Positions 9,650-20,761 of a stretch of DNA of 64,000 nt are shown here, in pieces (the stretch's first letter is position 1; every line of letters begins with the position of its first letter). The notes under the pieces were generated by a model. That model was not told where the DNA came from. It searched no databases and was given only the letters and a program-made list of their open reading frames with translations. This DNA is from Massilia agrisoli (GTDB lineage Bacteria > Pseudomonadota > Gammaproteobacteria > Burkholderiales > Burkholderiaceae_D): contig NZ_JAJHPV010000013.1 of the NCBI RefSeq assembly GCF_020831365.1, forward strand, positions 620,001-684,000, in the 5' to 3' direction. The translations under genes and the position numbers were made by a program.

Positions 9650-9709
9650 CAAAGGTTGATTGAAGTCTTACAACGCATTATTAAACCTTTCTTTTTATTG
9701 GAGTTTTAC

Positions 9710-10123
9710 ATGGCAATCGAACGCACCCTCTCGATCATCAAACCAGACGCAGTCGCCAAGAACGTCATCGGCCAGATCTACACCCGTTTTGAAAACGCTG
9801 GCCTGAAGATCGTCGCCGCCCGCATGACCCAGCTGTCGCGCGAGCAGGCTGAAGGCTTCTACGCAGCCCACAAGGAGCGCGGCTTCTTCAAGGACCTGGT
9901 TGACTTCATGGTGTCCGGCCCTGTCATGATCCAGGCCCTGGAAGGCGAAAACGCTGTCCTGGCACACCGCGACCTGATGGGCGCAACCGATCCAAAGAAA
10001 GCTGAAAAGGGCACCATCCGCGCCGATTTCGCCGATTCGATCGACGCTAACGCCGTGCACGGCTCGGACGCTGTTGAAGCTGCAAAAGTAGAAATCGCCT
10101 ACTTCTTCCCAGAACTGAAGTAA
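9710..10123 (+). CDS. ndk: Nucleoside diphosphate kinase
   Basis: Transfers the gamma-phosphate of ATP to NDPs through a phosphohistidine. The nucleotide-binding N-terminus ([15 protein letters not shown]) and the active-site block ending NAVHGSDA, with its catalytic His, are clear. From the ATG at 9710 the protein is 137 residues, close to the usual 140. A GGAG ribosome-binding site lies 6 bases upstream, which decides this start over the longer frame from 9656. It is followed by a terminator before rlmN. Confidence 0.97.
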   Translation: MAIERTLSIIKPDAVAKNVIGQIYTRFENAGLKIVAARMTQLSREQAEGFYAAHKERGFFKDLVDFMVSGPVMIQALEGENAVLAHRDLMGATDPKKAEKGTIRADFADSIDANAVHGSDAVEAAKVEIAYFFPELK

Positions 10124-10146
10124 TTCGTAACAAGGGCTTTGCCTCG

Positions 10147-10190
10147 CCGTTCCCTGTCGCAGCACCACCCGCGCGCGGGAACGGTTTTTT
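10147..10190 (+). terminator. Terminator/attenuator between ndk and rlmN
   Basis: CCGTTCCC (10147-10154) pairs with GGGAACGG (10177-10184) and is followed directly by six T residues. The T run ends seven bases before the rlmN ATG, so the rlmN ribosome-binding site sits immediately after the terminator. Partial read-through would control rlmN expression from the ndk promoter. Confidence 0.7.
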
Positions 10191-10197
10191 GGAATAA

Positions 10198-11369
<1,172 letters not shown>

Positions 11370-11373
<4 letters not shown>

Positions 11374-12191
11374 AGCCGGCTGCGGCGCGGCAATGGCTGG
11401 CTCCGCTGGCGCTGTGTGCGGCCGCGGCCTTGTCCGCCTGCGCTGGCGGCAGCGGCAACCCGGCCATCACCAGCAGCGGCGACCTGAAGACCGCATCCGA
11501 CCAGACCTTGGAAGAAAAGCGCGCCAATATCCGCCTGCAGCTGGCGATCGGTTACTACCAGGACCGCAAGTACGAAGTGGCGCTGGACGAAATCAAGAAG
11601 GCCATCGCGGCCGACCCCGATTCAGCCGACGCCCACGGCGTGCGCGCCCTGATCTATTCGGCGATGGGCGAAACCGCGCTGGCCGGCCAGAGCTTCCAGC
11701 GCGCGCTGCAACTGGCGCCGCGCAACCCGGAGCTGGCCAACAATTACGGCTCCTTCCTGTGCCAGAACGGCAAGGCGGAGCAGGGCATCGCGCTGTTTGA
11801 ATCGGCGCTGAAGAACCCGGCCTACCAGTCGCCGGTCAACGCCTTGCTGAACGCCGGCTCGTGCAGCCTGCGCGCCGGCAAGCTCGACGCGGCGGAGCGC
11901 TATTTGCTCGAAGCGCTGCGTTACGACGCCGACCTGCCGGCCACCAATGGCAACCTGGCGCAAGTCTATTTCGAGCGGCACGACATCCAGCGTGCCGGAT
12001 TTTTTCTAAACCGCCTGCGAGAAGCTGCGAAAATAGACACCCTCCCGGCTGAAACGCTGTGGCTTGCGATCCGCATCGACCGCAAGCTCGGCGACAAGTC
12101 GTCCGAGGCGAGCATGGTGGCGCAGTTGCGGCGCCGGTTCCCCGCGTCGCCAGAATATGCAGAATACCAGCGCGGTGCATTTAATGAGTGA
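11370..12191 (+). CDS. pilW: Type IV pilus biogenesis/stability lipoprotein PilW (PilF)
   Basis: TPR lipoprotein that promotes assembly of the PilQ secretin in the outer membrane. The most sensible start is TTG at 11370, which overlaps the rlmN stop as TTGA. It gives a basic n-region ([14 protein letters not shown]), a hydrophobic core and a lipobox (LSAC) within 27 residues. At least four TPR units follow ([80 protein letters not shown]). Longer in-frame starts would lie inside rlmN. Position between rlmN and rodZ matches other Burkholderiales. Confidence 0.9.
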
Positions 12192-13131
12192 GACAGGAAA
12201 AACAATGAGCGGAGAGTGGGTAGACCAGCCGGCGGCAGACAATCATGGTGTTCCGGGAAAAACCCTGGCCGCCGCGCGTGAAGCGATGGGTTGGTCGGTC
12301 GAGCAGATTGCCGACCAGTTGAAGATGGCCGTGCGCCAGGTAGTGGCGCTGGAAGCGGGCGACTACGCCGCGCTGCCGGGACCGGCCGTGGTGCGCGGTT
12401 TCGTACGCGCCTACGCCAAGGTGGTCCGCCTCGACCCGGCGCCGCTGGTGGCCCAGATCGCCCTCGATGCGCCAGAGGCGGGCATCGCCGGCAGCATCCG
12501 CCGCGAGCGCCCGGCGACGTTCTCGGAAGTGCGCTTCCCGAGCCACGGCAAGCGCAGCAAGCTGCCGCTGGTGCCGATCCTGGCGGTGCTGCTGGTGGCT
12601 GCCGCCGGCATCGGCGCATGGCAGCTGGGCCTGGTGCCTGGCAAACTGTTCGGCGCCGACGCGCCGGCTGGCGAAACCGCCGTGCTGACCCAGCCTGTTC
12701 CGGCCCTGTCGCCTTCGACCCCGCTGGTGCAGGACCCGTCGGTGCCGCTGATTTCGGTACCGCCGCCGGCCGCCGCAACCGATGCGGCGCCAGCCACGCC
12801 AGCCGTTGCCGGCCCGGTCCAGGGTGTCGGTACGCCGCCGCCAGCCGCGGTCGCCGCGCCGGCAACGCCTGCCGCCACCGTGGCTGCAGCCGGCGCCAAT
12901 CCGCTGGTGCTCAACGTGCGCGAAGATTCATGGGTCGAAGTACGCGATGCCCAGGGCAAGGCGCTGGTGCGCCGCATGGTCAAGGCCGGCGAAACGGCCA
13001 GCGTCGAGATCTCCGGCCCATCCACAGTCATCGTCGGCAAGCCTGACGCCGTCACGGCCACCTTGCGCGGCGCGCCGATTGCGCTGCCGGCACTGCAGGG
13101 CAGCACCATTTCACGAGTCAAAGTTCAGTAA
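12184..13131 (+). CDS. rodZ: RodZ-like cytoskeletal protein (HTH_25 + DUF4115)
   Basis: Membrane protein that links MreB to the envelope and helps maintain rod shape. The cytoplasmic helix-turn-helix domain (MGWSVEQIADQLKMAVRQVV, then GDYAALPGPAVVRGFVRAYA) is followed by a basic stretch and a single transmembrane helix (LPLVPILAVLLVAAAGIGAW). A long Pro/Ala linker leads to a periplasmic DUF4115 domain (LVLNVREDSWVEVRDAQGKA). The ATG at 12184 overlaps the pilW stop; a second ATG at 12208 is an alternative. Length is 315 residues. Confidence 0.9.
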   Translation: MSETGKTMSGEWVDQPAADNHGVPGKTLAAAREAMGWSVEQIADQLKMAVRQVVALEAGDYAALPGPAVVRGFVRAYAKVVRLDPAPLVAQIALDAPEAGIAGSIRRERPATFSEVRFPSHGKRSKLPLVPILAVLLVAAAGIGAWQLGLVPGKLFGADAPAGETAVLTQPVPALSPSTPLVQDPSVPLISVPPPAAATDAAPATPAVAGPVQGVGTPPPAAVAAPATPAATVAAAGANPLVLNVREDSWVEVRDAQGKALVRRMVKAGETASVEISGPSTVIVGKPDAVTATLRGAPIALPALQGSTISRVKVQ

Positions 13132-13134
13132 AAC

Positions 13135-14409
13135 ATGGCATTCTCGAATTCTGCAATTCCTTCCGGTCCAATGGCCCGCCGCGTCAGCCGCGCCGTGCTG
13201 GTATCGCACGGCGAGCGCAAGATCTGGGTCGGCGGCGACGCGCCCGTCGTCGTGCAGTCGATGACCAATACCGATACGGCAGACGTGATCGGCACCGCGA
13301 TCCAGGTCAAGGAGCTGGCGCGCGCCGGTTCCGAAATGGTCCGCATCACGGTCGACAAGCCGGAAGCGGCGGCCGCCGTGCCGCTGATCCGCGAACAGCT
13401 CGACCGCATGGAAATCGACGTGCCGCTGGTGGGCGACTTCCACTACAACGGCCACACCCTGCTGCGCGACTTCCCCGAGTGCGCGCGCGCGCTGTCGAAG
13501 TACCGCATCAATCCGGGCAACGTGGGGCAGGGCGCCAAGCGCGACACCCAGTTTGCGCAGATGATCGAAGTGGCGGCACAGTACGACAAGCCGGTGCGCA
13601 TCGGCGTCAACTGGGGCAGCCTCGACCAGTCGCTGCTGGCCCGCATCATGGATGAAAACGCCCAACGCGCCGAGCCGTGGAGCGCGCAGGCGGTGATGTA
13701 CGAAGCCTTGATCACCTCCGCGATCGAGAACGCGGTGCGTGCCGAAGAACTGGGCCTGGGCCGCGACAAGATCATCTTGTCGTGCAAGGTCTCGGGCGTG
13801 CAGGACCTGATCGCGGTGTACCGCGAACTGGCGCGCCGCTGCGACTACCCGCTGCACCTCGGCCTGACCGAGGCGGGCATGGGCAGCAAGGGCATCGTGG
13901 CCTCGACGGCCGCGCTGTCGGTGCTGCTGCAGGAAGGCATCGGCGACACCATCCGTATTTCGCTGACCCCGGAACCGGGCGGCGACCGCACCAAGGAAAT
14001 CGTGGTGGCGCAGGAGATCCTGCAGACCATGGGCCTGCGCAAATTCTCGCCGATGGTGATTGCCTGCCCTGGCTGCGGCCGCACCACCTCGACCACGTTC
14101 CAGGAACTGGCCGACAACATCCAGACCTACCTGCGCGAGCAGATGCCGGAGTGGAAAAAGACCTATCCGGGTGTCGAAGCGATGAACGTGGCCGTCATGG
14201 GCTGCATCGTCAATGGCCCGGGCGAATCGAAGCACGCCAACATCGGCATCAGCCTGCCGGGCACCGGCGAATCGCCGGCCGCGCCGGTCTTCGTCGACGG
14301 CCAGAAGTTTGCCACCCTGCGCGGCGAGCGCATCGTCGAGGAGTTCCAGCAAATTGTGCTCGATTATGTAAAGAAGAATTACGGTCGCGAGACCGCGGCA
14401 TCAAGTTAA
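13135..14409 (+). CDS. ispG: 4-hydroxy-3-methylbut-2-en-1-yl diphosphate synthase (IspG/GcpE)
   Basis: Iron-sulfur enzyme of the MEP isoprenoid pathway, converting MEcPP to HMBPP. The TIM-barrel N-terminus ([42 protein letters not shown]) and the C-terminal 4Fe-4S ligands in [14 protein letters not shown] and [10 protein letters not shown] are intact. The length, 424 residues, fits the longer betaproteobacterial form. It follows rodZ by 3 bases and is followed by a palindromic element before hisS. Confidence 0.97.
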   Translation: MAFSNSAIPSGPMARRVSRAVLVSHGERKIWVGGDAPVVVQSMTNTDTADVIGTAIQVKELARAGSEMVRITVDKPEAAAAVPLIREQLDRMEIDVPLVGDFHYNGHTLLRDFPECARALSKYRINPGNVGQGAKRDTQFAQMIEVAAQYDKPVRIGVNWGSLDQSLLARIMDENAQRAEPWSAQAVMYEALITSAIENAVRAEELGLGRDKIILSCKVSGVQDLIAVYRELARRCDYPLHLGLTEAGMGSKGIVASTAALSVLLQEGIGDTIRISLTPEPGGDRTKEIVVAQEILQTMGLRKFSPMVIACPGCGRTTSTTFQELADNIQTYLREQMPEWKKTYPGVEAMNVAVMGCIVNGPGESKHANIGISLPGTGESPAAPVFVDGQKFATLRGERIVEEFQQIVLDYVKKNYGRETAASS

Positions 14410-14471
14410 GTCGTCCTCGCGAATGCGGGGACCCATGCTGAGTATGGGTTCCCGCATCCGCGGGAACGACG
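14410..14471. repeat. Paired palindromic intergenic element, copy 3
   Basis: GTCGTCCTCGC-loop-GCGGGGACCCATGCT faces AGTATGGGTTCCCGC-ATCC-GCGGGAACGACG. It is the most compact copy, with the two hairpins almost touching. It starts one base after the ispG stop and ends 24 bases before hisS, so it would be transcribed in an ispG-hisS message. Confidence 0.85.
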
Positions 14472-14495
14472 TGAAAAATGATTGTGGAAGAATAA

Positions 14496-15836
14496 ATGTC
14501 TAAACCCGAAAAACTTCTTGCCGTTAAGGGCATGAACGACATCCTGCCGGCCGACGCGCCGCTGTGGGAGCTGTTCGAGAACACCGCCCAGTCGGTCCTG
14601 CAAAGCTATGGCTTCCAGAAGATCGTCACCCCGATCGTCGAAGACACCGCGCTGTTCGCGCGCGCCATCGGCGCCGTGACCGATATCGTGGAAAAGGAAA
14701 TGTACTCGTTCACCGATTCGATGAACGGCGACGCGCTGACCCTGCGCCCTGAAGGCACGGCCAGCGTGGTGCGCGCGGTAGTCGAGCACAACCTGGTCTA
14801 CGAAGGCCCGAAGCGCCTGTGGTACAAGGGCCCGATGTTCCGCCACGAGCGTCCGCAGCGCGGCCGCTACCGCCAGTTCTTCCAGATCGGCGCTGAAGCG
14901 GTCGGCTTCACCGGCCCGGACATCGACGCCGAACTGATCATGCTGTGCCGCCGCCTGTGGGATGACCTGGGCCTGGAAAACATCCGCCTCGAGCTGAACT
15001 CGATCGGCGACGCGGCCGAGCGCAACCGCCACCGCGCCGACCTGATCGCCTATTTCGAAGCCAACGAGTCGCTGCTCGACGCCGAAGCCAAGCGCCGCCT
15101 GCACGCCAACCCGCTGCGCATCCTCGACACCAAGAACCCGGCGATGCAGGACCTGGTCAACAACGCGCCGAAGCTGCTCGACTACCTCGAAGGCGAATCG
15201 GTCGCCCACTTCGAAGGCGTCAAGCGCATCCTTGACGCCAACAACATCCAGTACACGGTCAACCCGCGCCTGGTGCGCGGCCTGGACTACTACAACCGCA
15301 CCGTGTTCGAATGGGTTACCGACGAACTGGGCGCGCAGGGCACCGTGTGCGCCGGCGGCCGTTACGACCCGCTGATCGAAACCTTCGGCGGCAAGCCAAC
15401 CCCTGCGGTCGGTTTCGCGATGGGCATCGAGCGCCTGGTCGAGCTGATGAAGCTGGCCGGCGAGCCTGCCGCGCCAGCGCTGTGCGACGTCTACATGGTG
15501 CACCAGGGCGAGGCGGCCCAGACCCAGGCATTCATTTTGGCCGAGCGCATTCGCGATGCCGGCCTCGATGTTGTGCTACATTGCGCCACTGCCGCGGGTG
15601 CGGGCAGCTTCAAGAGCCAGATGAAGAAGGCGGACGGCAGCGGCGCTGCGTTTGCGGTCATCATCGGCGAGGACGAACTGGCCAACGAAATGGCCGCCGT
15701 CAAGGCGCTGCGCGAAGGCGACGCGGACCAGCAGCAGGCATCCGTGCCGTTCCTGGAAGTGGTCGACTACCTGGTCGACCAGATCGTCGGCTGCGGCCAC
15801 GACCACGATCACGACCACGTGCATTATCATCACTGA
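14496..15836 (+). CDS. hisS: Histidyl-tRNA synthetase with a histidine-rich C-terminal tail
   Basis: Class II synthetase charging tRNA-His. Motif 2 ([20 protein letters not shown]), the histidine-specific loops [16 protein letters not shown] and [14 protein letters not shown], and motif 3 ([11 protein letters not shown]) are intact; the anticodon-binding domain follows. The protein is 446 residues, about 20 longer than E. coli HisS, because of a C-terminal tail [15 protein letters not shown] containing seven His and three Asp. The tail could bind metal, or make completion of the protein sensitive to charged tRNA-His. The upstream palindromic pair lies in its leader. Confidence 0.97.
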   Translation: MSKPEKLLAVKGMNDILPADAPLWELFENTAQSVLQSYGFQKIVTPIVEDTALFARAIGAVTDIVEKEMYSFTDSMNGDALTLRPEGTASVVRAVVEHNLVYEGPKRLWYKGPMFRHERPQRGRYRQFFQIGAEAVGFTGPDIDAELIMLCRRLWDDLGLENIRLELNSIGDAAERNRHRADLIAYFEANESLLDAEAKRRLHANPLRILDTKNPAMQDLVNNAPKLLDYLEGESVAHFEGVKRILDANNIQYTVNPRLVRGLDYYNRTVFEWVTDELGAQGTVCAGGRYDPLIETFGGKPTPAVGFAMGIERLVELMKLAGEPAAPALCDVYMVHQGEAAQTQAFILAERIRDAGLDVVLHCATAAGAGSFKSQMKKADGSGAAFAVIIGEDELANEMAAVKALREGDADQQQASVPFLEVVDYLVDQIVGCGHDHDHDHVHYHH

Positions 15837-15885
15837 TAAGCAGCGCTGATACCATTTTTGATCCACTCACTATACCTATAAACAC

Positions 15886-16539
15886 ATGGCATACGATCTC
15901 GAAGAACAAGAGCAGATAGCGTCGCTGAAGGCTTTCTGGAACAAGTTTGGCAACCTGATTACCTGGCTGGCGATCATCGTCCTGGGTAGCTACGCTGCGT
16001 ATAACTACTGGAACTACTACCAGCGCAATACCGCTGCCGAAGCATCGGGCCTGTACGAAGAAATGCAGAAGTCGCTCGCCGCCAGGGACAACGCCAAGGT
16101 ACAGCGCATCGCCGCCGATATCGAGTCGAAGTACGCGCGCAGCGCGTATGCGCAGATGAGCGCGCTGGCCGCGGCCAAGAGCGCCTTCGACGCCAACGAC
16201 ATGAAGACCGCCAAGGCGCGCCTGCAGTGGGTTGTCGAGCATGGCAGCGACGAGTACCAGTCGGTGGCGCGCCTGCGCCTGGCCGGCGTGCTGCTGGACG
16301 AAAAAGCGTACGATGAAGCGCTCAAGACCCTGGGCGGCGAAGTGCTGCCGCAGTTCGCTTCGGCTGTAGCCGACCGCAAGGGCGACGTACTGGTAGCGCA
16401 GAACAAGGTGGCCGAGGCGCGCAGCGCCTACCAGGCTGCACTCGACGCGATGGCAAAGAATGACCCGGCTCGCCAGCTGGTGCAGCTCAAGCTTGAAGCG
16501 ATTGGCGGTACTGTAGCGACCCCGAAAGCGGCTGCGTAA
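15886..16539 (+). CDS. YfgM-family TPR protein (SecYEG-associated ancillary factor)
   Basis: Single-pass inner-membrane protein, periplasmic TPR domain. The cytoplasmic N-terminus (DLEEQEQIASLKAFWNKFGN) precedes one transmembrane helix (LITWLAIIVLGSYAAYNYW); TPR-like repeats make up the rest of its 217 residues. E. coli YfgM associates with the translocon and PpiD. Order hisS-yfgM-bamB-der is conserved across beta- and gammaproteobacteria, which supports the assignment more than the divergent sequence does. Confidence 0.88.
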   Translation: MAYDLEEQEQIASLKAFWNKFGNLITWLAIIVLGSYAAYNYWNYYQRNTAAEASGLYEEMQKSLAARDNAKVQRIAADIESKYARSAYAQMSALAAAKSAFDANDMKTAKARLQWVVEHGSDEYQSVARLRLAGVLLDEKAYDEALKTLGGEVLPQFASAVADRKGDVLVAQNKVAEARSAYQAALDAMAKNDPARQLVQLKLEAIGGTVATPKAAA

Positions 16540-16553
16540 TTCCCGGTCCTGGC

Positions 16554-16590
16554 AGCCCGCGCGTGCCCTCTGCGGGTGCGCGCGGGCTTT
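16554..16590 (+). terminator. GC-rich hairpin between yfgM and bamB
   Basis: AGCCCGCGCG (16554-16563) pairs with CGCGCGGGCT (16579-16588), a 10-bp stem followed by only three T residues. It may attenuate transcription between the two genes rather than fully terminate it. Confidence 0.5.
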
Positions 16591-16629
16591 GCGCCCTCTG
16601 GCGGCAATGAACAAAAAAGTACAAGGTAT

Positions 16630-17790
16630 ATGAATATGCGTATTACCCAGAAGCTTGTCGGTGCAGGTGTCCTGGCCCTGGTGGCCGGTTGTTCCACGCT
16701 CAATTCGATCAATCCTTTCGCTTCCAAGGCGAAGGGCAACCAGCCGGCGCCGCTGGTCGAGCTGAAAGGCTCGATGGCCGTGCGCACCGCATGGAAGCTC
16801 GACATCGGCAAGGCGCAGGACTTCGTCTTCACGCCCGCCATCGTCGGCAACACGGTGATCGCGGCCAGCGCCGACGGCGCCATCGCGCGCGTTGAATCGG
16901 CGACCGGCCGCCAGCTGTGGCGCGTCAAGTCCGAGACCCCGCTGACGGCGGGTGTGGGCTCGGACGGCAACATGCTGGTGTTCGGCGGCCACAAGGGCAC
17001 CGTGCTGGCATTCGACATGGACGGCAAGGCGATGTGGAAGTACCAGGCATCGTCCGAAGTACTGTCCTCGCCAGTGGTAGGGCAGGGCGTGGTGGTGGTG
17101 CGCTCGATCGACAACCGCATCGTCGGCCTGGACGCCAGGAGCGGCGAGCAGAAATGGACAGTCCAGCGCACCTCGCCGCCGCTTACCCTGCGCAATGCGC
17201 CGGGCATGATCGTGGTGGACAAGGACGTCATCATCGCCCAGCCGGGCGGCAAACTGATTTCGCTGGTGCTGGCGACCGGCGCGCCGCGCTGGGAAGTGGC
17301 GGTCGGCGAGGCGCGCGGCGCCACCGAACTGGAACGCGTGACCGACATCGGCGGCACGCCGGTGCTGTTCGAAGGCCAGGTATGCGCCGCCGCGTACCAG
17401 GGCCGCGTGGGCTGCTTCGACGCCGCCACCGGCCAGGCGCGCTGGAACAAGGAACTGTCGTCTGAGGTGGGCGTGTCGGTTGACCAGCGCTTCGTGTTCG
17501 CCGTCGACGACAAGGGCGCGGTATCGGCCTTCGACCGCGAAAGCGGCGCCAGCGTCTGGAAGAACGACAAGCTCGGCTACCGCCGCCTGTCCACGCCGAT
17601 CTCCTACGGCCGCGCCGTGGCGGTGGGCGACTACCAGGGTTACATCCACTTCCTGTCGCGGGAAGATGGCAGCTTTTTAGCACGTGCCGCAACTGACGGA
17701 AGCCCGGTGATCTCGGTTCCCCAGGTCGCAGGCTCGAATCTGATTTTTCAAACACAATCTGGGACCGTGACCGCAATCGCGGTCGAATAA
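16630..17790 (+). CDS. bamB: Outer membrane protein assembly factor BamB
   Basis: Lipoprotein subunit of the BAM complex that folds outer-membrane proteins. The ATG at 16630 gives a signal peptide ([18 protein letters not shown]) with lipobox LVAGC. An eight-bladed beta-propeller follows; PQQ-like blade motifs include [26 protein letters not shown] and [13 protein letters not shown]. The protein is 386 residues, standard for BamB. It is one base from der and conserved in this position. Confidence 0.95.
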   Translation: MNMRITQKLVGAGVLALVAGCSTLNSINPFASKAKGNQPAPLVELKGSMAVRTAWKLDIGKAQDFVFTPAIVGNTVIAASADGAIARVESATGRQLWRVKSETPLTAGVGSDGNMLVFGGHKGTVLAFDMDGKAMWKYQASSEVLSSPVVGQGVVVVRSIDNRIVGLDARSGEQKWTVQRTSPPLTLRNAPGMIVVDKDVIIAQPGGKLISLVLATGAPRWEVAVGEARGATELERVTDIGGTPVLFEGQVCAAAYQGRVGCFDAATGQARWNKELSSEVGVSVDQRFVFAVDDKGAVSAFDRESGASVWKNDKLGYRRLSTPISYGRAVAVGDYQGYIHFLSREDGSFLARAATDGSPVISVPQVAGSNLIFQTQSGTVTAIAVE

Positions 17791-17791
17791 A

Positions 17792-19135
17792 ATGAAGCCG
17801 GTAATAGCACTAGTTGGTCGACCCAACGTCGGGAAATCGACCTTATTCAATCGCCTCACCCGCTCGCGCGATGCGCTGGTAGCGGACCTGCCAGGCCTGA
17901 CGCGCGACCGCCACTACGGCGAAGGCCGCGTCGGCGAGCGTCCGTTCCTGGTCATCGACACCGGCGGTTTCGAGCCCGTAGCCAAGGAAGGCATCGTCCA
18001 TCAAATGGCGCTGCAGACCAAGCAGGCCGTGGCCGAAGCCGACGTCGTGGTGTTCATCGTCGACGGCCGCCAGGGACTGACGCCGCACGACAAGACCATC
18101 ACCGACTTCCTGCGCAAGTCTGGCCGCAAGGTCATGCTGGTGGTGAACAAGGCCGAGGGCATGAAGTACACCTCCGTGGTGGCCGACTTTTATGAACTCG
18201 GCATGGGCGACCCGTACGTGATCTCCGCCGCCCACGGCGACGGCGTGGCCGACCTGGTCGAAGAAGCCATCGACGCGGCGTTTGCGCAGCGTCCGGCCGA
18301 CCAGGAAGAACTCGAGCCGGCCGAACGCGGCATCAAGATCGCCATCGTGGGCCGCCCGAACGTGGGCAAGTCGACCCTGGTGAACACCCTGATCGGCGAG
18401 CAGCGGGTGATCGCGTTCGACATGCCGGGCACCACCCGCGACTCGATCGAGATTCCGTTCGAGCGCGAGGGCAGGCACTACACCCTGATCGACACGGCCG
18501 GCATCCGCCGCCGCGGCAAGGTGTTTGAGGCGATCGAGAAGTTCTCGGTCGTGAAAACTTTGCAGTCGATCTCGGAAGCCCACGTGGTTATCCTGCTGCT
18601 CGACGCGCAGCAGGACATCTCGGAGCAGGACGCCCACATCGCGGGCTTCATCCTGGAGTCGGGCCGCGCGCTGGTGGTCGCCGTCAACAAGTGGGACGGC
18701 CTGCAGTCGAGCGACCGCGACGAGATCAAGATCGACCTCGACCGCAAGCTGGACTTCCTGTCGTTCGCCAAGATGCACTTTATCTCGGCGCTGAAGGCCA
18801 CCGGCATCGGCCCGCTGATGAAGTCCGTGGACGCCGCCTATGCCGCCGCCACCGCCGACCTGTCGACGCCGCGCCTGACCCGCGCCCTGATCGAGGCGGT
18901 CGAGAAGCAGGAGCCGAAGCGCAAGGGATCGACCCGTCCGAAGATGCGCTACGCGCACCAGGGCGGCCAGAATCCGCCGATCATCGTCATCCACGGCAAT
19001 TCGCTGGAAGCGATCACCGAGCCGTACAAGCGTTACCTGGAAAAGCATTTCCGCGACACATTCAACCTGGTGGGCACCCCGCTGCGGATTGAATTGCGTA
19101 CCGGAAAGAATCCTTTTGCCCGAACGCAGAAATAA
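17792..19135 (+). CDS. der: Ribosome biogenesis GTPase Der (EngA)
   Basis: Essential double-GTPase for 50S subunit maturation. Two complete G domains are visible: [14 protein letters not shown] with DTGGF and NKAEG, and [14 protein letters not shown] with DTAGI and NKWD. A C-terminal KH-like domain ([20 protein letters not shown] and beyond) follows. The length is 447 residues. It starts one base after bamB ends, so the two are probably co-transcribed. Confidence 0.98.
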   Translation: MKPVIALVGRPNVGKSTLFNRLTRSRDALVADLPGLTRDRHYGEGRVGERPFLVIDTGGFEPVAKEGIVHQMALQTKQAVAEADVVVFIVDGRQGLTPHDKTITDFLRKSGRKVMLVVNKAEGMKYTSVVADFYELGMGDPYVISAAHGDGVADLVEEAIDAAFAQRPADQEELEPAERGIKIAIVGRPNVGKSTLVNTLIGEQRVIAFDMPGTTRDSIEIPFEREGRHYTLIDTAGIRRRGKVFEAIEKFSVVKTLQSISEAHVVILLLDAQQDISEQDAHIAGFILESGRALVVAVNKWDGLQSSDRDEIKIDLDRKLDFLSFAKMHFISALKATGIGPLMKSVDAAYAAATADLSTPRLTRALIEAVEKQEPKRKGSTRPKMRYAHQGGQNPPIIVIHGNSLEAITEPYKRYLEKHFRDTFNLVGTPLRIELRTGKNPFARTQK

Positions 19136-19178
19136 CGCCGGTCGTCCGACACAAACTGGCAAAACCGTTTACAGTAGC

Positions 19179-19216
19179 TTGGAGACATCATTCGCTTTTT
19201 TATAGAATGGTGTCTC
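19179..19216 (+). promoter_or_regulatory. hfq promoter overlapped by a 12-bp inverted repeat
   Basis: GAGACATCATTC (19182-19193) and GAATGGTGTCTC (19205-19216) form a 12-bp stem with one G-T pair around a T-rich loop. The same stretch contains a -35-like TTGGAG at 19179 and -10-like TATAGAAT at 19201. It is either an operator on the hfq promoter or an RNA hairpin in a longer der-hfq message. The following leader is rich in ACAACAACA, resembling Hfq-binding A-R-N repeats. Confidence 0.45.
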
Positions 19217-19272
19217 TTGAAAAAAGCGCTAGGCGCCTCCAATTCTTTACTACAACAACACACGGAGCTTTT

Positions 19273-19509
19273 ATGAGCAACAAAGGGCAATTGTTACAAG
19301 ACCCATTCCTCAATGCATTGCGCAAAGAGCACGTCCCAGTCTCGATCTACCTGGTCAACGGGATCAAGCTGCAAGGCCACATCGAGTCGTTCGACCAGTA
19401 CGTCGTACTGCTGCGTAACACGGTCACCCAGATGGTCTACAAGCATGCAATTTCCACCGTCGTACCGGCACGCGCTGTCAACCTCAACCTTGACTCCGAA
19501 GCTGAATAA
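19273..19509 (+). CDS. hfq: RNA chaperone Hfq
   Basis: Hexameric Sm-like RNA chaperone that pairs small RNAs with mRNAs. The start at 19273 is set by a GGAG site and the invariant N-terminus [18 protein letters not shown]. The Sm1 ([20 protein letters not shown]) and Sm2 ([12 protein letters not shown]) motifs are intact. The 78-residue length is typical of betaproteobacteria. It precedes hflX as in most proteobacteria. Confidence 0.98.
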   Translation: MSNKGQLLQDPFLNALRKEHVPVSIYLVNGIKLQGHIESFDQYVVLLRNTVTQMVYKHAISTVVPARAVNLNLDSEAE

Positions 19510-19563
19510 GCAGATGGGCGAAACGCCTGTCTCGCGCCGCGCCGACCTCTGCCCGGGTACCCA

Positions 19564-20760
19564 ATGCGCGCGGCCTTAGTCGGCGTCGACTTCGGCGCTG
19601 GCGATTTCGACGCCAGCCTCGAAGAATTGGCGCTGCTCGCCCATTCGGCGGGCGCCGAGCCGATCACGACCATCACCGCCAAGCGATCCAGCCCTGACTC
19701 CGCCTACTTCATCGGCAGCGGCAAGGCCGACGAAGTGGCGCAGGCCTGCGTGGCCGAGCAGGTCGAAATCGTCATCTTCAATCACGCGCTGTCGCCTGCC
19801 CAGCAGCGCAACCTCGAAAAGCGCCTGAACGTCCGGGTGCTCGACCGCACCAGCCTGATCCTCGACATCTTCGCGCAACGCGCCCAGAGCCACGAGGGTA
19901 AGCTGCAGGTCGAACTGGCCCAGCTCCAGCACCTGTCCACGCGCCTGATTCGCGGCTGGACCCACCTTGAACGCCAGAAGGGCGGTATCGGCCTGCGCGG
20001 CCCGGGTGAGACCCAGCTCGAGACCGACCGCCGCCTGATCGGCGAGCGCGTCAAGGCCCTGCGCGCGCGCCTGGCCAAGCTGCGCAAGCAGCACGAGACC
20101 CAGCGCCGTTCGCGCGGGCGCACCGGCACCTTCTCGGTGTCCTTGGTCGGCTACACCAACGCCGGCAAGTCGACCTTGTTCAACGCGATGACCAAGGCGG
20201 GCGTGTATGTCGCGAACCAGCTGTTCGCCACGCTGGACACGACCTCGCGCCGCGTCTACCTGGGCGAAGAAGTGGGCAATGTCGTCATCTCCGACACGGT
20301 CGGCTTCGTACGCGAGCTGCCGCACCAGCTGGTGGCCGCGTTCCGCGCCACGCTTGAAGAAACCATCCACGCCGACCTGCTGCTGCACGTGGTCGACGGC
20401 GCCAGCCCGGTGCGGATGGAACAGATTGAACAGGTCAACCTGGTGCTGAAAGAAATCGGCGCCGACCATATTCCCCAGATCCTGGTCTGGAACAAGATCG
20501 ATGCAGCCAGGCTTGAGCCTGCGGTCGAGCGTGATGAATATGGTAAGATCAGCCGCGTTTTTATCAGCGCCAGAAGCGGCGCGGGCCTGGATTTGCTGCG
20601 CGACGCGATCGTCGAATCAGCCAAGTCTGCGCCAGGTCTGACCTATCAATATGCAAACAAAGAGCAGGACGATGCCGGACCTGAGATGCCTGACGCCGAA
20701 ACGGCCGACGGCCCTCAATCCGAAAGTATTCTAACCTCCACCAACGTCGGACCACGATAG
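19564..20760 (+). CDS. hflX: GTPase HflX
   Basis: Ribosome-splitting GTPase of the Obg-HflX superfamily, active in heat stress. The N-terminal HflX domain (DFDASLEELALLAHSAGAEP, FIGSGKADEVAQ) carries the GGIGLRGPGETQLETDRRLI signature. The G domain has the P-loop GYTNAGKSTLFNAM, DTVGFVRELP and NKID. Length is 398 residues. It begins 54 bases after hfq and ends one base before hflK. Confidence 0.97.
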   Translation: MRAALVGVDFGAGDFDASLEELALLAHSAGAEPITTITAKRSSPDSAYFIGSGKADEVAQACVAEQVEIVIFNHALSPAQQRNLEKRLNVRVLDRTSLILDIFAQRAQSHEGKLQVELAQLQHLSTRLIRGWTHLERQKGGIGLRGPGETQLETDRRLIGERVKALRARLAKLRKQHETQRRSRGRTGTFSVSLVGYTNAGKSTLFNAMTKAGVYVANQLFATLDTTSRRVYLGEEVGNVVISDTVGFVRELPHQLVAAFRATLEETIHADLLLHVVDGASPVRMEQIEQVNLVLKEIGADHIPQILVWNKIDAARLEPAVERDEYGKISRVFISARSGAGLDLLRDAIVESAKSAPGLTYQYANKEQDDAGPEMPDAETADGPQSESILTSTNVGPR

Positions 20761-20761
20761 C

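Noticed and set aside
15700-17649. 649-residue open frame antisense to yfgM and bamB
   Set aside because: It covers three unrelated genes and a terminator, and it lacks any domain.
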